This document shows, piece by piece, positions 16,170 to 24,721 of a stretch of DNA of 64,000 nt. The stretch is taken from positions 372,001 through 436,000 of the forward strand of contig NCJK01000002.1 in the NCBI GenBank assembly GCA_002282445.1, written 5' to 3'. Within the stretch, counting starts at the first letter, position 1, and each line of letters begins with the position of its first letter. The notes beneath the pieces were generated by a model. The model ran no database searches. It saw only the letters and a list, made by a program, of their open reading frames with translations, and was not told the DNA's origin. The translations under genes were made by a program, and so were the position numbers. This stretch comes from Burkholderiales bacterium 39-55-53 (GTDB lineage: Bacteria; Pseudomonadota; Gammaproteobacteria; Burkholderiales; Burkholderiaceae_C).

Positions 16170-16236
16170 GAAATGATGGATCACACGCCAATAGAAAATC
16201 AGCGTGTAAAGATTAATTAAATAAGTCTATTCTTAT

Positions 16237-17061
16237 TTAATTAACTAAAGATTTTGATAGTTTTATGTCAGAGCGAACCCACAGTAAACATCCAAGCATG
16301 ATCATAGGGACACACAACCACTGCCCCATAGACATTCCTAAAGCTAACAATCCAAGCTGAGCATCTGGCTCGCGGAAGTACTCAGCTATGAAGCGAAGAC
16401 TGCCGTACCCAATCATGAATACGCCAGAAATAGCACCTGTAGCTCGGGGTTTGCGGGCATAAAGCCACAACACTACAAACAACAAGACACCCTCACCAAA
16501 GAATTGGTAAATCTGGGAAGGATGGCGAGGGATAAGGCTGCCACTTTGTGGAAACACCATCGCCCAAGGTAGGCTCGAATCAGCTCCCCTGCCCCATAAC
16601 TCACCATTTATGAAATTACCAATACGACCTGCGGCTAATCCCGTTGGCACACATGGCGCAATGAAGTCTGTCACCCACAACCAAGGGCGCTGGCGTTGCG
16701 CGGCAAAAATTGCCGTAGCCACAAACACACCCAACATGCCGCCATGAAAACTCATGCCACCTTGCCACAAGGCAAATACTTCCATCGGATGTTCAAGGTA
16801 GTAGCTTGGGTTGTAAAACACACAGTAGCCAATGCGCCCGCCCAAGACCACGCCCATGACACCGTAAAACAAAATGTCTTCGATGTCTTGCTTAGACCAA
16901 GAGCCCAACACCACTTGTGCAGCATAGGGCTCGTGTTTCAGTCGCAAGCGACCAAGAATTACAAATAACGCAAAAGCGGCCAAATAAGTTACTCCGTACC
17001 AATGGACAGCCAACGGGCCAATAGACAAAGCAATGGGATCAAATTGGGGATGTGTGAGCAT
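16237..17061 (-). CDS. lgt: Phosphatidylglycerol-prolipoprotein diacylglyceryl transferase
   Basis: A 274-aa polytopic membrane enzyme that transfers diacylglycerol from phosphatidylglycerol to the lipobox cysteine, the first step of lipoprotein maturation. Family signatures are [12 protein letters not shown] near the N-terminus, YCVFYNP, the [11 protein letters not shown] loop, the catalytic-site [14 protein letters not shown] stretch, and [11 protein letters not shown] 17061 ([12 protein letters not shown]) is the normal start; 16 further residues upstream come only from frame extension. It stands alone, divergent from the Bug protein gene. Confidence 0.97.
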   Translation of the reverse strand: MLTHPQFDPIALSIGPLAVHWYGVTYLAAFALFVILGRLRLKHEPYAAQVVLGSWSKQDIEDILFYGVMGVVLGGRIGYCVFYNPSYYLEHPMEVFALWQGGMSFHGGMLGVFVATAIFAAQRQRPWLWVTDFIAPCVPTGLAAGRIGNFINGELWGRGADSSLPWAMVFPQSGSLIPRHPSQIYQFFGEGVLLFVVLWLYARKPRATGAISGVFMIGYGSLRFIAEYFREPDAQLGLLALGMSMGQWLCVPMIMLGCLLWVRSDIKLSKSLVN

Positions 17062-17193
17062 TAGAAAAATTGCCAGACTGTTGCGCGATCCTAAGAAACG
17101 CGAAAGCATGAATCATGTCTGAAAACTAGGTGAATCCGATAGGATAAATAATTAAATACTTATTTATCATGAAGCTTTACAAAAAGGACTTTC

Positions 17194-18177
17194 ATGAAAA
17201 AGATAATTTCACTAAGCCTACTGACAGTTGCTGCACTGACTCAAACGACATTCGCAGCTGAATTTCCCATCAAGGACAAACCAGTAACTATTGTTGTTCC
17301 ATTCGCAGCGGGCGGGCCAACTGACAGAGTGGCACGTGACTTGGCGGAAGCAATGCGGAAACCATTGGGCGCAACTGTTGTTGTCGAAAACGTAGCCGGG
17401 GCTGGTGGAACGATCGCTTCAAACAAGGTTGCAAAAGCAAGTCAGGATGGCCACACCATCTTGCTTCATCACATTGGAATGGCAACCTCGCCGGCTCTTT
17501 ACCGAAAGCTCCCATACAACACAATAGAAGACTTTGAATATTTGGGTATGGTTAATGAAGTACCAATGACTTTAATTGGTCGACCAACCCTCCCGGCTAA
17601 TAACTTTAAAGAGCTGCAAGATTGGATCAAACAAAGCAAAGGCACTATCAACCTAGGTAATGCAGGCTTGGGGGCTGCGTCACATCTGTGTGGTCTACTT
17701 TTTCAAAGCGCACTGCAAGTTGATATGACAACAGTCCCTTACAAAGGTACCGCACCTGCAATGAACGACTTGATGGGCGGTCAGATTGACTTGCTTTGTG
17801 ACCAAACTACCAATACGACTAGCCAGATTGAAGGCAAAACCGTTAAAGCATTTGCTGTGACAACCACCAAACGCTTGACTACACCTGCTTTGAAGAACTT
17901 GCCAACATTGCAAGAGTCTGGCCTCAAAGGTTTTGAAGTGACTATTTGGCACGGGCTATATGCACCCAAGGGAACTCCAAGCGATGTTTCGGCCAAGCTA
18001 AACAATGCAATCAAGGCTGCATTAAAAAATCCTGAATTCATCAAGAAACAAGAAGCTCTCGGTGCGATTGTGGTTAACGACAAACGAATTAATTCAGCAG
18101 AGCACAAAAAGTTTGTTGCAGATGAAATCGCTAAGTGGGGCCCTATCATCCAAGCAGCTGGCGTCTATGCAGACTAA
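17194..18177 (+). CDS. Bug family tripartite tricarboxylate transporter binding protein
   Basis: A 327-aa periplasmic binding protein with a signal peptide (cleavage near TFAAE) and the family N-terminus FPIKDKPVTIVVPFAAGGPTD. Further signatures are VVVENVAGAGG and the VPYKGTAPAMNDLMGGQIDLL segment. Bug proteins bind carboxylates or related small acids for TctAB-type permeases; the ligand cannot be read from sequence. No tctAB genes are nearby, as is usual for the many orphan Bug genes in Burkholderiales. It is convergent with tolB across a shared terminator. Confidence 0.93.
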   Translation: MKKIISLSLLTVAALTQTTFAAEFPIKDKPVTIVVPFAAGGPTDRVARDLAEAMRKPLGATVVVENVAGAGGTIASNKVAKASQDGHTILLHHIGMATSPALYRKLPYNTIEDFEYLGMVNEVPMTLIGRPTLPANNFKELQDWIKQSKGTINLGNAGLGAASHLCGLLFQSALQVDMTTVPYKGTAPAMNDLMGGQIDLLCDQTTNTTSQIEGKTVKAFAVTTTKRLTTPALKNLPTLQESGLKGFEVTIWHGLYAPKGTPSDVSAKLNNAIKAALKNPEFIKKQEALGAIVVNDKRINSAEHKKFVADEIAKWGPIIQAAGVYAD

Positions 18178-18197
18178 ATCTCATAGATAAACAGCAT

Positions 18198-18222
18198 AAA
18201 AGCCAGTTTCAAACTGGCTTTT
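18198..18222. terminator. Bidirectional terminator between the Bug gene and tolB
   Basis: AAAAGCCAGTT / AACTGGCTTTT is an 11-bp perfect stem with a TCA loop, with A and T runs on both sides, between two convergent genes. Confidence 0.9.
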
Positions 18223-18224
18223 TT

Positions 18225-19523
18225 TCAATTAGATTTGTAGAGAAAAGGCCCCCAATTTGGTTCCCTCATATCTCCAACTTGTCCAGCAAGCTTAACTTTG
18301 ACTTTTCCATCTAATGTCGTGGTCATGAGGGCATCTTTGCCGCTTTGCTGAGTGGCGTACACAATCATTCGTCCATTAGGAGCAAAGCTTGGTCTTTCGT
18401 CTGCGACAGTGTCTGTTAATTCTGTCGTTGCTTGAGTAGCTAAATTCATAAGTTGAAGTTTGTAGTTCGCTCCAACCTTAGAAACATATGCAAGTAATTG
18501 TCCGTCTGGACTGATAGTTGGTGAGATGCTGTATGGTGTTGCAAAAGTAACTCGCTCAGGTGTGCCGTTTGGATATGCAACACGATAGATTTGAGGGCCA
18601 CCACTTCGGTCGCTCACAAAGTAAAGCGTCTTTCCATCTGAAGTGAAAACAGGTTCTGTATCGATACCCAAAGACTGAAAAATGCGCTTGGGTACCCCAC
18701 CCTTCACATCAATCACATAAAGTTGCTGTGATCCGTCCTTTGAAAGCGCTAACACGAGCGACCGACCATCAGGGGTCCAAGTCGGAGCACTATTAGAGCC
18801 TTTGAAATCAGCAACTGCATGTCTAGTTCCATCTGAAACCTTGTGGATATAAACAACTGGTTTGCGAGACTCGAATGAGACATAAGCAATGTACTTTCCA
18901 TCGGGAGACCACGATGGAGAAATGATTGGCTCAGGTGAGCTAAGAGCTGACTGCGAGTTTTCACCATCAATGTCAGATATCCAAAGGTTGTACTTGGCTC
19001 CCAGCTTCGTCACAAAAGCAATGCGTGTTGAAAAAATAGCCTTTTCAGCTGTGAGTTTTTCGTAGATGAAATCAGCAATTCTGTGAGCTGCGATTCTTAA
19101 GTCTTGCGTGTAGACAACATAGCTCGTAGCGCCCAAATCTTCCTCTTTCACAGCGTCCCACAAACGGAATCTAACTTCGTATTGCCCATTTGATAAAGCT
19201 GAAATACTTCCTGAAACAAAAGCATCAGCACCTTTGTTGCGTATTGCTGAAAGATCGGGACGTTGGTTTTCATCTACAACTTGCTTAAGCAACTGAGGCT
19301 TAAATAGACCACTGCGCTCGAGGTCATTTCGAACAATAGAAGTTATTTTTTGCGGTGATGCACTTTCATTTCGAAATGAGGCGAAGGCAATCGGTATTTG
19401 CGTGACTCCAACGCCTGAAACCTCGACTCGAAACTGTGCAAAAGATGAGGAAGCAAAGCAAAAAATACCAAATAAGAAAGTAAATGAAACTTTGCCAAAT
19501 GCTCTAATTGATTGATAAGTCAA
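18225..19523 (-). CDS. tolB: Tol-Pal system beta-propeller protein TolB
   Basis: A 432-aa periplasmic protein with a signal peptide (cleavage near SFAQF), an N-terminal domain (about 30-160) containing VEVSGVG and SGSISAL, and a six-bladed WD-like propeller made of repeats such as SPSWSPDGKYIAYVS, TPDGRSLVLAL, TSDGKTLYFVSD, SPDGQLLAYVS and APNGRMIVYAT. TolB links the TolA complex to Pal during outer-membrane constriction. tolQRA are not here, and pal lies upstream of tolB rather than downstream. Confidence 0.97.
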   Translation of the reverse strand: MTYQSIRAFGKVSFTFLFGIFCFASSSFAQFRVEVSGVGVTQIPIAFASFRNESASPQKITSIVRNDLERSGLFKPQLLKQVVDENQRPDLSAIRNKGADAFVSGSISALSNGQYEVRFRLWDAVKEEDLGATSYVVYTQDLRIAAHRIADFIYEKLTAEKAIFSTRIAFVTKLGAKYNLWISDIDGENSQSALSSPEPIISPSWSPDGKYIAYVSFESRKPVVYIHKVSDGTRHAVADFKGSNSAPTWTPDGRSLVLALSKDGSQQLYVIDVKGGVPKRIFQSLGIDTEPVFTSDGKTLYFVSDRSGGPQIYRVAYPNGTPERVTFATPYSISPTISPDGQLLAYVSKVGANYKLQLMNLATQATTELTDTVADERPSFAPNGRMIVYATQQSGKDALMTTTLDGKVKVKLAGQVGDMREPNWGPFLYKSN

Positions 19524-19597
19524 TGAATCACCTTGAAAAGTTCATGGCTGTATCAGTACAACCTGCTGCTGCCTCATGCGCTTGATGACAGCGAATA

Positions 19598-19621
19598 GAG
19601 TGGAGCGCAAAGTCTCCACTC
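19598..19621. repeat. Perfect 8-bp hairpin between pal and tolB
   Basis: GAGTGGAG, an 8-base loop, CTCCACTC. It has no T run on the minus strand. It may attenuate transcription from pal into tolB or stabilise the pal mRNA end. Confidence 0.45.
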
Positions 19622-19632
19622 TAAAAGTGCTC

Positions 19633-20121
19633 TTACTTGCTCAAATAAGAAACGTCTGCGCGACGGTTTTGTGCCCATGATGCCTCATCATGACCTGCCG
19701 CTTTAGGCTTTTCGCTACCAAAGCTAACAGGTTCAGCTTGGCCATCCTTAACGCCGTAGGCTTTCAAGCCACGAACAACAGCTTCAGCACGTTTTTGTCC
19801 TAAAGCCAAGTTGTATTCGCGGCCACCGCGTTCGTCGGCGTTGCCTTCAACGCGCACTTTCAAAGCGCCGTTTGCAGACAAGTACTTACCTTGACGCTCC
19901 ACAACAGCAGCTTGGTCCGCTTTGATGTCGAACTGGTCAAATGCAAAGTAAACACTGCGCTCTTTAGAAATTTCGCTGTTTGGGTTCAAGTGGTCTGCAA
20001 CGACAGACGCAACAGCTGACGAGGCTTTCGCATCAGAAACGTTTTCGAGCTTGGTTGAGCTGCATGCAGACAACAACAAAATAGCGACCGCTGTCGCTGC
20101 AATACTTTTCAATGAACTCAT
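19633..20121 (-). CDS. pal: Peptidoglycan-associated lipoprotein Pal
   Basis: A 162-aa outer-membrane lipoprotein. The lipobox is LLLSAC, with the lipidated Cys at residue 20. An OmpA-like peptidoglycan-binding domain fills the C-terminal two thirds: YFAFDQFDIK, VEGNADERGGREYNLALGQKRAEAV and a final NRRADVSY. Pal tethers the outer membrane to peptidoglycan and binds TolB. It reads the same way as tolB with a gap of 109 bases containing a hairpin. The gene is more G+C-rich than its neighbours, as expected for a highly expressed gene. Confidence 0.97.
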   Translation of the reverse strand: MSSLKSIAATAVAILLLSACSSTKLENVSDAKASSAVASVVADHLNPNSEISKERSVYFAFDQFDIKADQAAVVERQGKYLSANGALKVRVEGNADERGGREYNLALGQKRAEAVVRGLKAYGVKDGQAEPVSFGSEKPKAAGHDEASWAQNRRADVSYLSK

Positions 20122-20277
20122 TCAGGTTCTCCGTTTACAGTTTAAAAAATCCATTCGAATCATAGTCATTTGAAATATGAATTTTTGTAAAGCCAAACCT
20201 TTTAGCTTATCAATTGGACATAAGTCATTGCTAATATATAGTGGATACTTACTAAGTAAGCAAAATATTTTACTTAA

Positions 20278-20493
20278 ATGGATTCAGACATGAACAGTCA
20301 ACAGCAAAAAGAATTTCTTGAAGCAACTGCTTGGCTTCGTCCATTCACAAAATGGGCTGCCTCCTTTTCATTCAAAACATCAAGATTCCTTCCATCGGTG
20401 ATTAGGAATCTACCGTTAAAAATTGTGAAGAAAATTCTGATGGGTTATCAGCGTAAATTGTCCTCAGGTTCCAGCTGTGGCACTTGTAGCTGA
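20278..20493 (+). CDS. Hypothetical small protein ending CGTCS
   Basis: A 71-aa basic protein, divergent from pal. It has an aromatic, positively charged middle (LRPFTKWAASFSFKTSRF) and a C-terminal SGSSCGTCS, a CxxC at the very end. There is no signal peptide. Met5 (20290) is an alternative start. An odd-length perfect palindrome CTTACTAAGTAAG (20248-20260) lies 18 bases before the first ATG and could be an operator. Function unknown; thioredoxin 2 is the next gene. Confidence 0.45.
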   Translation: MDSDMNSQQQKEFLEATAWLRPFTKWAASFSFKTSRFLPSVIRNLPLKIVKKILMGYQRKLSSGSSCGTCS

Positions 20494-20617
20494 CCAACAA
20501 ATGCATCAATAAACATCAAATAAATTCAGGATTCACTGCTGATAGGTCTTGATTTTTCCAAATTGATTACTACTTATATAAAGAAGTACTGATCGATGAT
20601 GCATGGAGATCTTGAAA

Positions 20618-21049
20618 ATGAAACACGTTGTTTGCCCACATTGCAGCAGCACAAACCGGGTTCCTGCCGACAAGTTTGAAGCTGAACTCACATGCGGAAA
20701 ATGTCACGAGCAGCTATTTAATAGGCATCCAGCAGCAGTTACAGAGTCACAACTTGCTTCACACATAGCTAAGAACGAAATTCCCGTCGTAGTCGATTTT
20801 TGGGCACCTTGGTGCGGGCCATGCCGAATGATGGCTCCCGAGTACGAAAAAGCTTGCGGCCTGATTGAACCTTATGCCAGATTCCTAAAAGTAGATACTG
20901 AAGCCAATCCAAATGTCGGTGTACGGCACAACATTCGAAGCATACCTACCCTAGCGATCTTCATTGGTGGCAAGGAAATCACACGAATTTCAGGAGCAAG
21001 ATCTGCCTCTGATCTTGCTCAGTGGGTAAGAGCTCACATTGTTAAATAG
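20618..21049 (+). CDS. trxC: Thioredoxin 2 (zinc-containing)
   Basis: A 143-aa cytoplasmic thioredoxin of the TrxC type. The N-terminal zinc-binding segment has two CxxC pairs (CPHC and CGKC, residues about 5-8 and 28-31), followed by a thioredoxin fold with the active site WAPWCGPCRMMAPE and the conserved cis-Pro in RSIPTLAIF. TrxC reduces protein disulfides, and in related bacteria is induced by oxidative stress. ATG 20618 has GGAG upstream; an earlier ATG at 20603 adds five residues. An ACTACTTATAT motif at 20569 also occurs before the rhodanese gene at 23587. Confidence 0.93.
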   Translation: MKHVVCPHCSSTNRVPADKFEAELTCGKCHEQLFNRHPAAVTESQLASHIAKNEIPVVVDFWAPWCGPCRMMAPEYEKACGLIEPYARFLKVDTEANPNVGVRHNIRSIPTLAIFIGGKEITRISGARSASDLAQWVRAHIVK

Positions 21050-21055
21050 CAAGAA

Positions 21056-21775
21056 TTAAGAAACTTTACGAAGCAGGCGTACATGTATTGGGCGAACAAA
21101 TGATGCGCCATCCTTGGTAAGGTGAGGTGTAAACGCTTCTTGAATTCGAAGAAGCATTTGAGCATCAATACTGTGATCTGCAAAACTGGGGTAAAGCATT
21201 CTTTTCTCAAACTCATCACAACTTGAGTAATGAACTGGTTGAGCAAAACGCCGTTCCTCAACTTGCGTCCAATCTAAATTTTTTGCAAGCGCCCTATCTA
21301 AAGCCATTTGCGCCGCACTTCTGACGATACCCTCATCGTTGTACAAACGCACGATATCGTTGAGTGCTCCCGAATAAATGGGCTCAGACACATAAAACAA
21401 ACTGCCAGTGCGAAGGACTCTTGCAACCTCCTCTAAAGCCTGATCCATCAAATGAATAGGCACATGATGAAGCGACTTGAGCATGAGTGCTAAGTCAAAC
21501 GCTCCATCAGGGAATGGCACGTTTTGTGCACCCGCCTCTACAAATTCAATTCCGCGCTGTAAGTGAAATAAGTTCTTGGCATGTTGAACTGCATCAACCT
21601 CGAGTCCAGTTACCTTGCAATTTGGGTAGCGTCCCAAAAGGGATCGAGATAAACGGGCATTGCCACACCCCAATTCGATGATCGCTTGATTGCTCAAGTT
21701 AACCATCTGCCCCAAAACGTCCAATTCGTCATTAACTAGTGGCAACTGGTCCAAATCAAGTTCAAAATTAATCAC
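21056..21775 (-). CDS. Class I SAM-dependent methyltransferase
   Basis: A 239-aa methyltransferase with a Rossmann-type SAM fold: motif I IIELGCGNARLS (about residues 33-44), an acidic residue ending strand 2 in VTGLEVDA, and the FDLALMLKSLHHVP motif. The substrate cannot be deduced; the type II methyltransferase pattern fits small molecules or quinone-like lipids. Its ATG overlaps the stop of the thioesterase gene upstream (ATGA at 21772-21775), so the two are translationally coupled. Convergent with trxC with only a few bases between. Confidence 0.8.
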   Translation of the reverse strand: MINFELDLDQLPLVNDELDVLGQMVNLSNQAIIELGCGNARLSRSLLGRYPNCKVTGLEVDAVQHAKNLFHLQRGIEFVEAGAQNVPFPDGAFDLALMLKSLHHVPIHLMDQALEEVARVLRTGSLFYVSEPIYSGALNDIVRLYNDEGIVRSAAQMALDRALAKNLDWTQVEERRFAQPVHYSSCDEFEKRMLYPSFADHSIDAQMLLRIQEAFTPHLTKDGASFVRPIHVRLLRKVS

Positions 21776-22233
21776 GTTCCAAAGCTTTCTGGCATTTGAA
21801 TAGCGACGACTTCACCACGAGCTGTTGCAACATCGCCAGCGTAAACAGTTGCTTCAACAACCACTTTGCGGCCTTTAATTTCTTTTACGCGACCACGAAT
21901 GACTAACTCGCCCTCCAGCGGTGTGGGCTTTAAAAAGTCCACATGCAAAGAGCCAGTGACAAAACGGAACGCGGGCAATGAGTCATGGCTACGGCCTTCT
22001 TGCTTGTACATGGCGGCCGAGGCTGTGCCTGTGCAATGGCAATCAATGAGCGACGCGATCAAGCCGCCATACGCGTAGCCCGGCACTGAGGTGTGATACG
22101 GCTCGGGCTTGAAACGGGTGACGGTTTCATCGCCTTCCCACACAGTTTTGATTTGGTGGCCATGCTCGTTGAGGTGGCCACATCCGTAGCAATGAGCTAC
22201 GTTTTCTGGGTAATGATCTTGGAATGCATCCAT
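21772..22233 (-). CDS. PaaI-type hotdog thioesterase
   Basis: A 153-aa hotdog-fold protein. The conserved features are HCYGCGHLNEHG near the N-terminus and VPGYAYGGLIASLIDCHCTGTA, the long central helix in which PaaI-type thioesterases carry their catalytic acid (Asp in LIDCH). It probably hydrolyses an acyl-CoA. The gene overlaps the methyltransferase gene by four bases, suggesting a two-gene unit. Confidence 0.8.
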   Translation of the reverse strand: MDAFQDHYPENVAHCYGCGHLNEHGHQIKTVWEGDETVTRFKPEPYHTSVPGYAYGGLIASLIDCHCTGTASAAMYKQEGRSHDSLPAFRFVTGSLHVDFLKPTPLEGELVIRGRVKEIKGRKVVVEATVYAGDVATARGEVVAIQMPESFGT

Positions 22234-22259
22234 AAAACTCTCCTATTGATGATTTGCGC

Positions 22260-22682
22260 TTATTTTGGTGACACCAATGGCCAGCCTTGAGCTGACCATT
22301 GACTCATGCCACCTTCAACATAGCGGATATTTTGATAACCCTGCTGCTTTAGCAATTGCAGTGTTGCCTTTGATCGGTTTTGTGTATTGCAAATTAACAG
22401 CACAGGCTGGTCCGGGTTCTTAGGCAACAAGTTCGGTTTTTGGGTCAACTCACTCATTGGCAACAGAACCGCACCGTCTGCTATACCGGTTTTATGCTCA
22501 CGAGTCTCACGAATATCCACCAAGACTGCTTTACCGGACTCAAATTCAGCTCGCGCTTGCTCAAGCGTTACATGATCAGCAGCGTTTGACTCTGAGCATC
22601 CAGAACTAAGGACCGCAGTTATCAACGAAAAAATAACCACGCCAATGAGCTGTTGAATTAATTTTTTGGAAGATCTCATCAT
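22260..22682 (-). CDS. Rhodanese-like lipoprotein
   Basis: A 140-aa protein with an N-terminal hydrophobic segment ending in a plausible lipobox (LSSGC) and one rhodanese domain (about 40-138). The active-site loop is CNTQNRS, with Cys followed five residues later by Arg, as in single-domain sulfurtransferases; VLVDIRETREH and VEGGMSQWSAQGWP are family signatures. It would act in the periplasm as a persulfide or thiol carrier; the substrate is unknown. Two genes upstream on the same strand is a second membrane-anchored rhodanese. Confidence 0.85.
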   Translation of the reverse strand: MMRSSKKLIQQLIGVVIFSLITAVLSSGCSESNAADHVTLEQARAEFESGKAVLVDIRETREHKTGIADGAVLLPMSELTQKPNLLPKNPDQPVLLICNTQNRSKATLQLLKQQGYQNIRYVEGGMSQWSAQGWPLVSPK

Positions 22683-22694
22683 TACAAATCTTTA

Positions 22695-23249
22695 TTAAGG
22701 AACAACGTAGCAAGTGGAGTTAGCGATCCACATGTCATCAGGGGTCACGCAATGCTGGTAGTACTTTTCGCGTTTGAAGTCGGAAAGAAAATATGAACGA
22801 AACACCAACTGATTCTTCAAAACCAAACTGACATTTCGAGCTAGCTTGCAACGATGATTGATAGCGCATTCTTTCAACTCATGTGCATCCTCATAAAAGT
22901 GAACACTAAAACGTCCCTCTTTCGGCCCTAAGTCTTTATCAACGATCAGCAAACAAACTGGTGCATTGATCGTTTGTAACTTCTCTTTTTCAGCCAAATA
23001 ATTAAGTTCAGCTACCAACACTTTTTGGAACCATGGGGCCACCATGCCTTGACAGTCGTACAAGTCACGCTTCTTATGCACATACGTAGGATCTGCCATA
23101 GGCTCTAGTTCATCCGTCAGCATCAGCATAGGCTCTGCGCCCGTACGAGCTATACCGTCCAACACCACATGAACCGGCTTAGCATCTTGGCAGGCACTGA
23201 GCACAGCCAATACGGCTAGCACCAAACTTAAACGAAATTTGCTCAACAT
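22695..23249 (-). CDS. Hypothetical lipoprotein between two rhodaneses
   Basis: A 184-aa protein with a lipobox (VLSACQ, Cys20) and six further cysteines spread over the mature part, which suggests disulfides and a periplasmic location. No family is recognised. It overlaps the rhodanese gene at 23243 by seven bases and is followed 12 bases later by a second rhodanese, so the three form one operon. A role in thiol or sulfur chemistry of the envelope is an inference from context. Confidence 0.65.
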   Translation of the reverse strand: MLSKFRLSLVLAVLAVLSACQDAKPVHVVLDGIARTGAEPMLMLTDELEPMADPTYVHKKRDLYDCQGMVAPWFQKVLVAELNYLAEKEKLQTINAPVCLLIVDKDLGPKEGRFSVHFYEDAHELKECAINHRCKLARNVSLVLKNQLVFRSYFLSDFKREKYYQHCVTPDDMWIANSTCYVVP

Positions 23250-23587
23250 AAATTACTCCATGTCCCTGCGTTGTGCACTTTTGCAAAACCTCTGGTTCTG
23301 AGCATCATTTTGGCCATGCCACTTCGCGAGCCACTGGCACAGCACAGAACCACATCGCGATCTTTGGGTAACTCAGCTAAACGCGAACCCAAGTCAGGTA
23401 ATGGAATGTTGATGGTCCCAGGTGCATTGCCTAAAGCAAATTCAGCTGCCGAACGAACATCGACAAACACGGCGCCGTTTTGGCGTAACTCTGGGAGCAT
23501 CCGGACAACTTGCTTTGCACTCCACCACTTGTAGCCAAACCACAGGGCCAGTGCAAGGATTGGCCAATATTGCTCAATGAAGTTCAT
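23243..23587 (-). CDS. Membrane-anchored rhodanese domain protein
   Basis: A 114-aa protein with an N-terminal transmembrane helix (about residues 6-20) and a rhodanese domain. The motifs are AVFVDVRSAAEF, GTINIPLPDL and the active loop CASGSRSGMA. It is the first gene of the three-gene rhodanese/lipoprotein operon. Upstream, an ACTACTTATAT motif (23636-23646) matches exactly one found before trxC, which may reflect shared redox control. Confidence 0.85.
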   Translation of the reverse strand: MNFIEQYWPILALALWFGYKWWSAKQVVRMLPELRQNGAVFVDVRSAAEFALGNAPGTINIPLPDLGSRLAELPKDRDVVLCCASGSRSGMAKMMLRTRGFAKVHNAGTWSNLC

Positions 23588-23730
23588 ACAACTCTTCCAA
23601 TTTGAATCAGAGCGTAGTCTACAACTCCATAACTCACTACTTATATTTGAAATCTACGCACTTGTTAAATACGCAATTTAAGACAAGTCCAAATAGTTAG
23701 TTATTGGCGATATTTGTATCAATCAACTGA

Positions 23731-23916
23731 TCGACCTTCGCCCTCCACCTCATCAACACTGAGGGGAAAAATGGAAAATTTAAAGTCTCCATCGGTCTTA
23801 AATCGCTTGTGGGAGAACTGGGAGTTACGCATGAGGCGCTATATCGAACACTTGCGTATTTGGAAAACGAAAACTTGATTCGACGAGAAGAAGGTTTACT
23901 TCTTCTTACCCAATAA
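23731..23916 (+). pseudogene. Crp/Fnr regulator, C-terminal fragment
   Basis: An uninterrupted frame of 61 codons to TAA at 23914 encodes LHLINTEGKNG, then SLVGELGVTHEALYRTLAYLE and RREEGLLLLTQ. This closely matches the winged-helix end of the regulator at 7496-8104 (LHLIDTEGKNG, SLAGELGVTHEALYRTLALLE). The sensor domain is gone, and a TGA (23728-23730) in the same frame precedes the fragment. It is the remnant of a second, paralogous regulator, presumably of another metal cluster now lost. Confidence 0.8.
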
Positions 23917-23920
23917 ATGA

Positions 23921-24541
23921 CTAGTGTTTTTTGCGGCCAACAAAACCTAACAGTCCCGACATACCTTTGTGAGCAGAGCCCTCGTGAATTTCAGCTTCAT
24001 AAACCCGCATATCCAGCACTTCATAGGCAGGGAATGCGTCACGCAAGATCGCCTCATCGTACAAGTGGTCTAGCTTCCCTGGACCACCCGTATTGTATTT
24101 GAGTTGTTCAGTTGAGTAGCCTTGAATTATCAAAACGCCACCTGGCTTGAGAGCCAAGTCCATTTTTTCGAAGATTTGGGCTCGCTCTTCTGGACCAACA
24201 AACTGAAAAAAGACTCCCACAATGTTGTCGTAACTTGCGGGCTTCCAGTCGAAGTTTTGCCAATCGCTACAAACAGCATTTACATTGACGTTCGTTGCGT
24301 GCGCTAATTTATTTGCTTTGTCGACGGCGGATTGAATGAAGTCAAATGAGTCGACGTCAAAACCTTGCTGTGCTAACCAAACTCCATTTCTACCTTCACC
24401 GTCAGCTATAGCTAAAACCTTGCCAGATTTAAGTTGGGACAGTTGAGAGACCAAATACTCATTCGGCATCTCACCAAAGATGTACTCCTCGGTTTGAAAT
24501 CGCTGAGACCAGCGTTCCTTGGGATTCTTAAATCCAGTCAT
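23921..24541 (-). CDS. SAM-dependent methyltransferase, TehB-like
   Basis: A 206-aa methyltransferase. The N-terminal ERWSQRF and EEYIFGEMPNEYL patterns, then motif I VLAIADGEGRNGVWLAQQG, with Asp in place of the usual Gly-rich start, are features of the TehB/thiopurine-type methyltransferases that act on metalloids or small thiols. The YDNIVGVFFQF motif IV and LKPGGVLIIQGYS motif VI follow. The exact substrate is unknown. It is preceded by a 180-base gap and is convergent with the regulator pseudogene. Confidence 0.8.
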   Translation of the reverse strand: MTGFKNPKERWSQRFQTEEYIFGEMPNEYLVSQLSQLKSGKVLAIADGEGRNGVWLAQQGFDVDSFDFIQSAVDKANKLAHATNVNVNAVCSDWQNFDWKPASYDNIVGVFFQFVGPEERAQIFEKMDLALKPGGVLIIQGYSTEQLKYNTGGPGKLDHLYDEAILRDAFPAYEVLDMRVYEAEIHEGSAHKGMSGLLGFVGRKKH

Positions 24542-24721
24542 TTGTCGTTCCTATAAATAACTTCTAGTTCGCTGCGAACTAATTTCTGGCCAAATCGCTT
24601 GAACACTAACGACATTTAGCCTTCTGCAAAATCATAGGCGCATTTTGCGTATTTAGGGCTTAGGATAAGTTTCGTCATTCAGGCTATCCTTGCTGTAGCG
24701 ATAAATGCGTCGAACCAAAAA

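Noticed and set aside
23771-23870. ATG-started frame inside the Crp/Fnr remnant
   Set aside because: The frame giving the winged-helix match is a different one; the ATG frame has no similarity and soon stops.
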